Below, in pieces: positions 9,379 to 15,737 of a DNA stretch of 64,000 nt (position 1 is the first letter of the stretch; each line of letters starts with the position of its first letter). The stretch comes from Undibacterium parvum (GTDB taxonomy: Bacteria > Pseudomonadota > Gammaproteobacteria > Burkholderiales > Burkholderiaceae_D). Position numbers and translations under genes: made by a program. A model generated the notes under the pieces. It was not told the DNA's origin. It made no database searches and saw nothing but the letters and a program-made list of their open reading frames with translations. The stretch spans positions 3,596,001 through 3,660,000 of the forward strand of contig NZ_CP034464.1 in the NCBI RefSeq assembly GCF_003955735.1, read 5' to 3'.

Positions 9379-9567
9379 GAAATACCCCAATAGTTTGGAT
9401 TGATGTCCAACTTTATGGGGTCAGTTCAAAGTCGCTGTCCCTGCGGGATACCCAATTGTGCAGGTCGTAAAATGGGAAATGAAGCAAACTCGCTGCGCTC
9501 AGACAAGCTTCACTTCTAATCCATTTTCCGCCCCGCACAATTGGCAGCGCCACATGCGAATTCGATT

Positions 9568-9612
9568 CAAAAGCAAAGTCAAAAGCCAATTCAAAAGCCA
9601 CGTCAAAAGCAG
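9568..9612. repeat. Short tandem repeat of TCAAAAGC units
   Basis: Four imperfect ~12-bp units (TCAAAAGCAAAG, TCAAAAGCCAAT, TCAAAAGCCACG, TCAAAAGCAG) lie in the left arm of block I. The corresponding place in block II (14138-14173) has three units, so copy number varies between blocks. Confidence 0.7.
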
Positions 9613-9689
9613 CCCGGTAGGTGCGATTAGCGTAGCGTAATCGCACGCAGGTCATTGCGCCGTAGTGCATTTAAAACCGACCCGGCCAT

Positions 9690-9749
9690 CACGCATATTC
9701 TATGCGGCCTACAGACCTATGTGCTTGAAGAAGCGCATGGAATATGCGC
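9690..9749. repeat. REP60 copy 1 (ACGCATATTCTATGCG...)
   Basis: A 60-bp inverted repeat with outer arms GCATATTCTATGCG and CGCATGGAATATGC and a variable centre. This is one of nine copies in the window; it forms the centre of palindromic block I. Confidence 0.75.
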
Positions 9750-10156
9750 ACTGGCAGGGCGGGGTAGCTGCAAGCAAAATTCGATACGGCACAGCATGCG
9801 TACGATTACGCTGCACTAATCGTACCTACGTGGACTTACGGAGAAGAGGACGTCGCACTACGGATGTGTTGACCTTCGCCTTCCGCATGTGGCGCTGCCG
9901 CTTGTGCATGGCAGAAAATGGATTAGAAATGAAGCTGTCTGAGCCGCAGGCGAGTTTGCTTCATTTCCCATTTTTTGACCTGCACAGGCGGGAACCCGCA
10001 GGGCAGCGACTTTGCGTCGCCTTCTTTTGCTTCCATTTCTTGGCGAAGCAAGAAAAGGGAGTAGCCGCCGGTCTACCACCGGCCAGCAATCGCACAACAA
10101 CGACAGAAGTACAAACAAGACCAGGTCACAGAAAACCAAAAACAGCATGCCGCCAT

Positions 10157-10217
10157 CACGCATATCCCATGCGCCTTGCAGGCCAGTATGCTTGAAGAAG
10201 CGCATGGAATATGCGCA
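10157..10217. repeat. REP60 copy 2
   Basis: Inverted arms GCATATCCCATGCG and CGCATGGAATATGCG enclose CCTTGCAGGCCAGTATGCTT. This centre is nearly the same as in the copies at 14715 and 15550. Confidence 0.75.
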
Positions 10218-10326
10218 GTGGCCGTGCCTGCATTTGAAATTGCATGCGGCGCAAGCGATGAACTCCTATACGCCTTACTGGCTTATGTATTGATTGCTGC
10301 GTATCGGCAGGATGTGTTCACACCGG

Positions 10327-10415
10327 TAGGGTGCGCCATGCGCACCGCTGGCGCGAGACCAACAGCAGGTAAATTCGGCAAGCGGTGCATTAAATGGTGC
10401 GCATGGCGCACCCTA
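10327..10415. repeat. Inverted repeat with 20-bp perfect arms
   Basis: TAGGGTGCGCCATGCGCACC at 10327-10346 has its exact complement at 10396-10415, and each arm is itself partly palindromic (GGTGCGC/GCGCACC). The 49-base loop shows no coding signal. It lies between REP60 copy 2 and the orphan gene at 10609. Confidence 0.8.
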
Positions 10416-10429
10416 GGCTTGATTGATGA

Positions 10430-10512
10430 AGCACAATTACATGTCAAATTACTAGCAATGCAGAAAGCGTATCGCTTACAATCTCCAGCGTGGCCGCCGC
10501 TGAGGCGGTTTA
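10430..10512. repeat. ~80-bp direct repeat, copy 1
   Basis: The segment around TTACATGTCAAATTACTAG and GAAAGCGTATCGCTTAC, ending in GGCGGTTTA, recurs at 14880-14962 with few changes. Both copies follow a REP60 element. Their right flanks differ completely, so this marks the end of the duplicated block. Confidence 0.7.
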
Positions 10513-10596
10513 GGCCAACAAAGTTCATCCGCCGCAAGCAGCTCGCGGATTTTATTTTTGCGTTCCGATGCGGCGGATAAACGCTATTCGTTAGAA
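10513..10596. other. attC-like folded site before the orphan gene (tentative)
   Basis: The order is GGCCAAC (10513), GTTCATCCGCCGC (10523), a 34-base loop, GCGGCGGATAAAC (10570), then GTTAGAA (10590). The inner arms pair with one mismatch and the outer boxes pair partly, giving the R''-L''-L'-R' layout of an integron attC site. The ATG of the next gene follows 13 bases after the last box, as in gene cassettes. Both outer boxes miss the consensus (RYYYAAC/GTTRRRY) at one position, and no integrase gene is present in the window. Confidence 0.35.
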
Positions 10597-10608
10597 GAAA
10601 CAAGCAAT

Positions 10609-11403
10609 ATGACTCCGCTGAGAAGAATCAAAAAAAGAAATTCAGCTATTAAGCGTATCGCAGATCTGGACCAGAGGAGTGACGCCTGCGTAATAATTCA
10701 CTATTCGTGTGAATCTTTCTACGACAAAACTGATGGTAAAACGCCTCGAGTTACTTCCATTGCCGTTCGAAATTTCGCGTCCGGTCAAACCGACTCGTTT
10801 TCGATTCACAAAATCGCAGAGCAGCAGAAAGTGGACTTTTCAAATATAGAGTCAAACTACGATACGTTGGAAAAGGAAATGCTCGCTGAGTTCTACGCGC
10901 ATGTTGCCAAAACAAAACATTGCACGTGGATTCATTGGAATATGCGAGACATTAATTACGGATTCCCAGCAATTGAACATAGATTCAAGGTGCTCGGAGG
11001 AATTCCTGTAGAAATACCCGAAGAGCGAAAGTTTGATCTCGCTCGCGCATTGATAGATGTATTTGGGGTTAAATACATTAGCCACCCAAGGTTCGAGAAC
11101 TTAATCAATCTTAACAAGATGACCGCTCGAGATTTTCTCGTTGGTAAGGCAGAGGCTGAAGCATTCATAAGCAAGGAATTCGTGAAGCTACATCAATCAA
11201 CCCTGAGAAAAGCTGACATCATGGCCAACATATTCGAGCGCCTCTCTGATGGAAGCTTGAAAACTAATGCAAAGTGGAAAGACATATACGGCCTCTCGGT
11301 TGAATCGGTTGTCACATATATCAAGCAGCACTGGATAATTTCTCTAATCGGCATCATTTCTACTGCAGTTGGCCTTGTTGCCAAACTGGCGGGTTTCATC
11401 TAA
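10609..11403 (+). CDS. Orphan protein with possible DEDD-like nuclease domain and C-terminal membrane helix
   Basis: I do not recognise this 264-residue protein. The first ~200 residues are soluble. A beta-strand-like segment with an acidic residue (CVIIHYSCESF), then WNMRDINYGF resembling the hNxxD motif, and a late helix HQSTLRKADIMANIF recall DEDD 3'-5' exonucleases, but the first motif lacks the usual DxE. The last ~25 residues (WIISLIGIISTAVGLVAKLAGFI) form one membrane helix, so the soluble part is tail-anchored. The ATG follows GAAGAAAC. It is single, lies in a repeat-rich accessory region, is more AT-rich than neighbours, and follows an attC-like structure, all suggesting acquisition by transfer. 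Confidence 0.7.
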   Translation: MTPLRRIKKRNSAIKRIADLDQRSDACVIIHYSCESFYDKTDGKTPRVTSIAVRNFASGQTDSFSIHKIAEQQKVDFSNIESNYDTLEKEMLAEFYAHVAKTKHCTWIHWNMRDINYGFPAIEHRFKVLGGIPVEIPEERKFDLARALIDVFGVKYISHPRFENLINLNKMTARDFLVGKAEAEAFISKEFVKLHQSTLRKADIMANIFERLSDGSLKTNAKWKDIYGLSVESVVTYIKQHWIISLIGIISTAVGLVAKLAGFI

Positions 11404-11522
11404 TCAATCATCCCATTGGACGCTGCGCGATAAAGCTGCCCAAAGCAGGTGAATTCAAACGATAAAATACCTAAAGCCCACCCAATCTCACCCCACAACG
11501 GAGTGAGACCCTCCCCCCCACC

Positions 11523-12281
11523 TTAGCCCAAGCGCAGCCAACTTCCTTTGAAGATAATCGGGCCGCTAGGTTTTTCCGGGTTGCCGGAGCCCCCTTTTGG
11601 TTCTAGGCTTATAGCCAGTAAAGGTATGTTTTCTGGAGTTAGCTTGTCTGGCAAGGCTAGGCTGATGGTGTTATTCACGCTGCCATCGGGATTGCGGCTC
11701 GGTGCTTTGCTGGCGACCAGTGTGTTGGCGACTAAGCCCAGCGATTTGACCTTGCCGTCTTTGGCCACTGCCCATAATTCCAAACTCTTATCGGCGGGGA
11801 TCGCTTGTGCAGTGACGAAGCGCACCAGTAATTGGCGCTTCTTGCTGTCGCTAGAGATTACCGCTACGGCTTGCGATTTTTCATCGCTTAGGGTGGCAAC
11901 ATAATTATTGCTTGGCAGATTGAGCTCGGTTTGTTTGCTCAGCAAGGCCGAGACCAGCACCAGCGCGGTGGTGGTCGAGACCATGCCCAGGCCGCGCCAA
12001 AAGCTTAAGTCTTCGCGTAGATTGCGCCAATAGGCCCAGCGGTCTGGCTGTAGTTTTAGGCGTTGCGTCAGTGCTTGCCAGACGCTGGCTGGCGCTGCTG
12101 TGGCGCTAGAAAATTCTGCCATCGGCATCAGATTCGCTTGCCATTCTCTGACCACTTGATGCAAGGCGGCGTCTTGCTGCATCCAGCTTTCAAAGCGGCG
12201 TCTGGCAGCGCCGCGCAGCGTGCCTAAGACATATTCGGCTGCTAGTTTTTGCTGCAGCAGGGGCTTATCTTTGAAGTTCAT
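11523..12281 (-). CDS. Anti-sigma factor (RskA/anti-sigma-K type)
   Basis: The 252-residue protein has an N-terminal cytoplasmic anti-sigma domain (residues 8-55, LAAEYVLGTLRGAARRRFE), one membrane helix at about 97-114 (LGMVSTTTALVLVSALL) and a periplasmic RskA-like domain (residues 130-252). Such proteins hold an ECF sigma factor inactive at the membrane. ATG 12281 overlaps the sigma stop codon (ATGA) and follows GGGAGC, so it is preferred to the longer frame. Translational coupling with the sigma gene is likely. Confidence 0.88.
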   Translation of the reverse strand: MNFKDKPLLQQKLAAEYVLGTLRGAARRRFESWMQQDAALHQVVREWQANLMPMAEFSSATAAPASVWQALTQRLKLQPDRWAYWRNLREDLSFWRGLGMVSTTTALVLVSALLSKQTELNLPSNNYVATLSDEKSQAVAVISSDSKKRQLLVRFVTAQAIPADKSLELWAVAKDGKVKSLGLVANTLVASKAPSRNPDGSVNNTISLALPDKLTPENIPLLAISLEPKGGSGNPEKPSGPIIFKGSWLRLG

Positions 12282-12886
12282 GCCAGCTCCCTTTTGACTA
12301 AGCAAGTGCGCAGCCTATCTAGCCCACGGCGTATCCAGGTTTTGACTGTGCCCATCGGTAATTGCATTTGCTCGGCCACTTCGCTGTGAGATAAATCGTG
12401 ATAAAAGGCCAGTGCCATGGCCTGCCTGTGTAAGCCTTCAAGACGCGACATGCAATTGGCCAGGGCTTTGGCGTCCTGGCTCAGTTCTAAGGCTTGCAGC
12501 GGGCTGGCGTCCGCGCTTTCTAGCGCGCTCATGATCTCGGGATCAAAATACTCTGCGTCGATTTCCAGCTCGTAGTGCTGGCCGTTATTGAGTTTGCGTA
12601 ATAAATCAAAGGCACGATTGCGCACTATCGTGGTCATCCAGGTCATCGGTGCCGCCAGACTGGATTGATAGCTGCTGGCATTGTTCCAGATGCTGACAAA
12701 GCTCTCTTGCAAGACTTCTTCGGCCAGTTCGCGCTTTTGCAAAATGCGCAGCACGAAGCCAAATAATTTCGGTGAACTCGCTTCATACAGGGCGCGAAAC
12801 GCCTGGCTATCCTGGCGCGCTACGGCCATCAGCCAGATGTGCATCTGGCCTGGGTCTAGGGTCTGATTATTTGCATTGCTCGACAT
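12278..12886 (-). CDS. ECF RNA polymerase sigma factor (SigK-like)
   Basis: The 202-residue protein contains sigma-70 region 2 (about 25-95: LFGFVLRILQKRELAEEVLQESFVSIWNNA and MTWMTTIVRNRAFDLLRK) and region 4 (about 140-195: HDLSHSEVAEQMQLPMGTVKTWIRRGL). There is no region 3, as expected for ECF factors. It is co-transcribed with its anti-sigma factor. A fasciclin-domain gene lies immediately upstream on the same strand and has a conserved ECF-like promoter shared with the DUF3034 gene, making both likely targets. Confidence 0.93.
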   Translation of the reverse strand: MSSNANNQTLDPGQMHIWLMAVARQDSQAFRALYEASSPKLFGFVLRILQKRELAEEVLQESFVSIWNNASSYQSSLAAPMTWMTTIVRNRAFDLLRKLNNGQHYELEIDAEYFDPEIMSALESADASPLQALELSQDAKALANCMSRLEGLHRQAMALAFYHDLSHSEVAEQMQLPMGTVKTWIRRGLDRLRTCLVKRELA

Positions 12887-13017
12887 GATTAGCTCTCTCT
12901 GGATGGTGGCAAAATACTGCGCGCCGCAAGCTCATTTGCATCGTTGGCATTTTACCTTTAGCCATCGCTCATGGGGCGTATATTGTTAAAGTGTTTGGTT
13001 TCAGTGATTGACTGAGT

Positions 13018-13062
13018 AAAGTCTGGTGCGCATTGCGCATTGCGATGCGCACCAGACTTTAG
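13018..13062 (-). terminator. Hairpin terminator after the fasciclin gene
   Basis: AAAGTCTGGTGCGCAT pairs with ATGCGCACCAGACTTT around an 11-base GC-rich loop. It lies 20 bases beyond the fasciclin stop. The flanking A/T runs are short, so the termination strength is uncertain. Confidence 0.6.
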
Positions 13063-13081
13063 CGTATCAAATTAATTGAGC

Positions 13082-13630
13082 TTATTTTGGCAGTAAGACC
13101 GTATCGATGACATTGATGACACCATTCGATTGCACCACATCGTAAGTGCTGATATTGGCAGTGTGGCCGCTCTCATCCATGATGCTGATGTTGTGCTTGC
13201 CGTTCATCATCAGCTTGACCTTGCCGCCGCTAACGGTGTCTAATTCGGCCACGCCTTTGTGCTGTTTGATTTCTTGCGCCATCGTCATGAAATCATATTT
13301 GCCTGCCACCACGTGATAGGTCAAGACCTTGCTCAAACTAGGTTTATTCTCAGGCTTGAGCAGGGTTTCGACTGTGCCGGGCGGTAGTTTTTGGAAGGCG
13401 GCATTGGTAGGCGCAAACACAGTAAATGGGCCTTTGCCTTTGAGCGTATTGACCAGATCGGCGGCTTTGACAGCGGCCACCAGCGTGGTGTGATCGGCCG
13501 AATTGACGGCGTTATCGATGATGTCTTTACCTGGCAGCATACTTTGGCCACCCACCATGACATCGGCAAATGAGACTGTGGCGGTGAGAGCGAGGGCGGA
13601 TAAAACGAGAGCAGAGCTAAATGAACGCAT
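13082..13630 (-). CDS. Secreted fasciclin-domain protein
   Basis: The 182-residue protein has a signal peptide (residues 1-22, cleavage after SFA) and a single fasciclin (FAS1/beta-Ig-H3) domain, with the H1 motif GPFTVFAPTNAAFQKLPPGTV and the H2-like NGVINVIDTVLLP. FAS1 domains mediate adhesion or ligand binding at the cell surface. In several bacteria fasciclin genes neighbour SigK/RskA pairs, as here. ATG 13630 follows TAGGAAAC; the longer frame lacks a ribosome binding site. Its 5' end and promoter are duplicated at 15051-15422. Confidence 0.92.
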   Translation of the reverse strand: MRSFSSALVLSALALTATVSFADVMVGGQSMLPGKDIIDNAVNSADHTTLVAAVKAADLVNTLKGKGPFTVFAPTNAAFQKLPPGTVETLLKPENKPSLSKVLTYHVVAGKYDFMTMAQEIKQHKGVAELDTVSGGKVKLMMNGKHNISIMDESGHTANISTYDVVQSNGVINVIDTVLLPK

Positions 13631-13890
13631 GATGTTTCCTATAAGTTGGCATTGTTTGCAGAGTTTGCCAAGTGATATACGGCGGGCGTTTGAGTTTGGA
13701 TTCAATTATTTTGATGGGATGTGAAAATTTCTTGAAGGGGGGATAGGATGCGCAGCAGTGGCGTGTTTACTTGATGGTGTTTTTACTTCAGCGCGTAGGT
13801 GCGATTAGCAAAGCGTAATCGCACACCCGTCGCTATGCCGTAAGCTATTTAATGGCGACACTGTCATTGTGTATGCTTGCGCGTTTGCCT
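13543..13890. repeat. Direct repeat, copy 1 (fasciclin 5' end, promoter and upstream region)
   Basis: About 340 bases, starting inside the fasciclin signal-peptide region and extending upstream past the promoter and a GTGCGATTA/TAATCGCAC hairpin, are nearly identical to 15051-15422 in the same orientation. Confidence 0.9.
13674..13703 (-). promoter_or_regulatory. Putative ECF sigma promoter of the fasciclin gene
   Basis: Read on the minus strand: GAATCC, 16 bases, CGTATATC, about 44 bases before the start codon. Boxes and spacing match those upstream of the DUF3034 gene (5660-5689) and the duplicated copy at 15182-15211. Confidence 0.7.
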
Positions 13891-13892
13891 GG

Positions 13893-14680
13893 CCTTGTTT
13901 TAATTTTTGTCGTAGTTGTAAGATTGCAGGCCGGTGGTAGACCGGCGGCTAGCCACCTTTTTTGCTTCGCCAAAAAAGGTGGCCCAAAAAAGGCGACGCA
14001 AAGTCGCTGTCCCTGCGGGATACCCAATTGTGCAGGTCGTAAAATGGGAAATGAAGCAAACTCGCTGCGCTCAGACAGCTTCACTTCTGATCCATTTTCC
14101 GCCCCGCACAATTGGCAGCGCCACATGCGAATTCTAGTCAAAAGCAGAGTCAAAAGCCAAGTCAAAAGCAGCACGGTAGGTGCGATTAGCGTAGCGTAAT
14201 CGCACGCAGGTCATTGCGCCGTAGTGCATATAAAACCGACCCGGCCATCACGCATATCCCATGCGGCTCGCAGGCCAATGTGCTTGAAGAAGCGCATGGA
14301 ATATGGGCAGTGGCAGGGCGGGGTTGGCGGCAAATAGAACTCGATTAAGCACAGCATGCGTACGATTACGCTGCGCTAATCGTACCTACGCGGGATTACG
14401 GAGAGGCTGCAGTCGCACTACGGATGTGTTGACCTTCGCCTTCCGCATGTGGCGCTGCCGCTTGTGCTGGGCAGAAAATGGATTAGAAATGAAGCTGTTT
14501 GAGCGTAGCGAGTTTGCTTCGTTTCCCATTTTTTGACCTGCACAGGCGGGTACCCGCAGGGCAGCGACTTTGCGTCGCCTTCTTTTGCTTCCGTTTCTTG
14601 GCGAAGCAAGAAAAGGGAGTAGCTGCCGGTCTACCACCGGCCAGCAATCGCACAGCTACGACAGAAATATAAACAAGACC
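13893..14680. repeat. Palindromic repeat block II (uninterrupted)
   Basis: This is an approximately 790-bp imperfect inverted repeat. The left arm runs from CTTGTTTTAATTTTTGTCG through GCCGGTGGTAGACCGG and AAAATGGGAAATGAAGC; the right arm holds the complements in reverse order and ends at ATAAACAAG. The centre is REP60 copy 3. It is the uninterrupted relative of block I. No coding potential beyond shadow frames. Confidence 0.8.
14250..14309. repeat. REP60 copy 3
   Basis: Inverted arms GCATATCCCATGCG and CGCATGGAATATG enclose GCTCGCAGGCCAATGTGCTT. It forms the centre of palindromic block II. Confidence 0.75.
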
Positions 14681-14714
14681 AAGCCACAGCAAATCAAAAA
14701 CAGCATGCCGCCAA

Positions 14715-14774
14715 CGCGCATATTCCATGCGCCTTGCAGGCCAGTATGCTTGAAGAAGCGCATGGAATATGCGC
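14715..14774. repeat. REP60 copy 4
   Basis: GCGCATATTCCATGCG and CGCATGGAATATGCGC are perfect inverted arms. The copy lies just outside the right end of block II, matching the place of copy 2 relative to block I. Confidence 0.8.
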
Positions 14775-14879
14775 AGTGGCGTTGCCTGTATTTGAAATTT
14801 CATGCGGCGCAATACGCCTGTGACGATTTACGCTCTATGTACAGATTGCGGCTAACCGGCTTGATGGCTTACTCGAGGT

Positions 14880-14962
14880 GACACAGTTACATGTCAAATT
14901 ACTAGTAATACAGAAAGCGTATCGCTTACAATCTCCAGCGTGGCCGCTAAGACGGCGGTTTA
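14880..14962. repeat. ~80-bp direct repeat, copy 2
   Basis: Second copy of the segment at 10430-10512, with the GAAAGCGTATCGCTTAC core intact. After GGCGGTTTA the sequence departs into the GTAGGTTGGGCT inverted repeat instead of the attC-like site. Confidence 0.7.
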
Positions 14963-14967
14963 ACTCG

Positions 14968-15046
14968 GTAGGTTGGGCTACAAAGCCCAACAGCTATTCA
15001 TGCACTAAAAAAGACGTTGGGCTGATACAGCTTTAGCCCAACCTAC
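14968..15046. repeat. Inverted repeat of the GTAGGTTGGGCT class
   Basis: GTAGGTTGGGCTA at 14968-14980 pairs with TAGCCCAACCTAC at 15034-15046, with inner AAGCCCAAC/GTTGGGCT pairs. Sequences of this class are frequent intergenic hairpins in bacteria. The right end abuts the truncated fasciclin copy and provides its stop codon. Confidence 0.75.
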
Positions 15047-15138
15047 GCGCTTTGGCCGCCCACCATGACATCGGCAAATGAGACTGTAGCGGTGAGAGCG
15101 AGGGCGGATAAAACGAGAGCAGAGCTAAATGAACGCAT
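15043..15138 (-). pseudogene. Truncated fasciclin gene copy: 31-codon signal-peptide ORF
   Basis: The duplicated segment keeps the fasciclin start codon, ribosome binding site and ECF-like promoter (15182-15211), and the first 29-30 codons: the full signal peptide plus DVMVGGQ. The frame then runs into the neighbouring inverted repeat and stops at TAG 15043-15045 after SA. If transcribed it would make a signal peptide with a nine-residue tail. It is best read as a remnant of duplication, though expression cannot be excluded. Confidence 0.75.
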
Positions 15139-15422
15139 GATGTTTCCTATAAGTTGGCATTGTTTGCAGAGTTTGCCAAGTGATATACGGCGGGCGTTTG
15201 AGTTTGGATTCAATTATTTTGATGGGATGTGAAAATTTTTTGTAGGGGGGGATAGGATGCGCAGCAGTGGCGCGTTGGCCTGGTGGTGTTTTTACTTCAG
15301 CGCGTAGGTGCGATTAGCAAAGCGTAATCGCACAACCGTCGCTATGCCGTAAGCTATTTAATGCCGACACTGTCATTGGGTATGCTTGCGGGTTGCGGGT
15401 TGCGAGTTGCGCGTTTGCCGGG
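15051..15422. repeat. Direct repeat, copy 2 (fasciclin 5' region)
   Basis: This is the near-identical partner of 13543-13890, 1.5 kb away in the same orientation. It differs by a few substitutions and by an insertion of 7-bp units at 15388-15415. Confidence 0.9.
15388..15415. repeat. 7-bp tandem repeat (GCGNGTT x4)
   Basis: GCGGGTT, GCGGGTT, GCGAGTT and GCGCGTT follow each other. The first fasciclin copy has a single unit at the matching place, so this is a local expansion in copy 2. Confidence 0.8.
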
Positions 15423-15425
15423 TGG

Positions 15426-15514
15426 TGTTTTTACTTCTGTGGTTGTTGTGCGATTGCTGGCCGGTCTACCACCGGCCAGCAATCCCACACCAACGACAGA
15501 AATATAAACAAGAC
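15426..15514. repeat. Collapsed palindromic block III
   Basis: The outer ends of blocks I and II (TTTTTACTTCTGT...GCGATTGCTGGCCGG and CCGGCCAGCAATC...ACAGAAATATAAAC) meet directly with only TCTACCA between them, so the ~600-bp interior is missing. The result is an 89-bp hairpin. It resembles deletion across the GGTGGTAGACCGG/CCGGTCTACCACC pair. Confidence 0.75.
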
Positions 15515-15549
15515 CAGGCCACAGCAAACCAAAAACAGCATGCCGCCAA

Positions 15550-15610
15550 CGCGCATATTCCATGCGCCCTGCAGGCCAATGTGCTTGAAGAAGCGCATGG
15601 AATATGCGCA
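15550..15610. repeat. REP60 copy 5
   Basis: GCGCATATTCCATGCG and CGCATGGAATATGCGC are perfect arms. It lies just right of collapsed block III, as copies 2 and 4 do for blocks I and II. Confidence 0.8.
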
Positions 15611-15643
15611 GTGGCCTTGCCCGTATTTGAAATTTCAAACCCT

Positions 15644-15674
15644 AGCCAAAGATTTAAGCTGGCCGTCTTTGGCT
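15644..15674 (-). terminator. Possible terminator of the sugar ABC operon
   Basis: AGCCAAAGA at 15644-15652 pairs with TCTTTGGCT at 15666-15674, 64 bases past the ATPase stop codon. There is no strong T-run, so this is tentative. Confidence 0.35.
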
Positions 15675-15737
15675 ATCGTAGCTAGTCGGGTTTTTAAATC
15701 TCACTCAAGTTTGCCGTCGCAAATTTCTGATAAGTTT

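Larger units (their letters stand above)
7977..9428 (-). mobile_element. IS3-family (IS150-like) element, inactivated, with 3-bp target duplication
   Basis: The 1,452-bp element is bounded by near-perfect inverted repeats beginning TGAACTGACCCCATAAAG at 7977 and ending with the complement at 9428. AAG is duplicated at both sides. Removing it restores GACGCAAAGTCGCTGTCC exactly as in block II. Contents are orfA and an orfB broken by an amber codon. It lies only 40 bp from the other IS and in opposite orientation; both are independent insertions into one repeat. Confidence 0.92.
6213..10122. repeat. Palindromic repeat block I (interrupted by two IS elements)
   Basis: With both IS elements removed this is a ~0.9-kb imperfect inverted repeat. 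The left arm reads TCTTGTTTTTACTTCTGTCG... and the right arm ends with its reverse complement near 10122. It matches block II (13893-14680) segment by segment, including GCTGGCCGGTGGTAGACCGG, the AAAATGGGAAATGAAGC segment, tandem GTCAAAAGC units, and the GTGCGATTA/TAATCGCAC hairpin. REP copies sit at the centre (9690-9749) and just beyond the right end. Nothing in it looks coding. Confidence 0.75.

Noticed and set aside
9858..10205. Frames of 90-180 codons in the palindromic blocks (9665-10293, 13845-14881, 15354-16010)
   Set aside because: They recur in several frames and strands of the same repeats, share no protein family, and change frame between repeat copies; they are by-products of repeat sequence.
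12887..13017. Copy of the ECF promoter motif before the sigma gene (autoregulation)
   Set aside because: The nearest match, TGAAACC followed by TATACG, has the wrong spacing and box sequence compared with the two good sites.
15388..15415. Possible CRISPR-like or VNTR array
   Set aside because: Only four 7-bp units with no spacers. No CRISPR repeat-spacer pattern or cas gene was found anywhere in the window.
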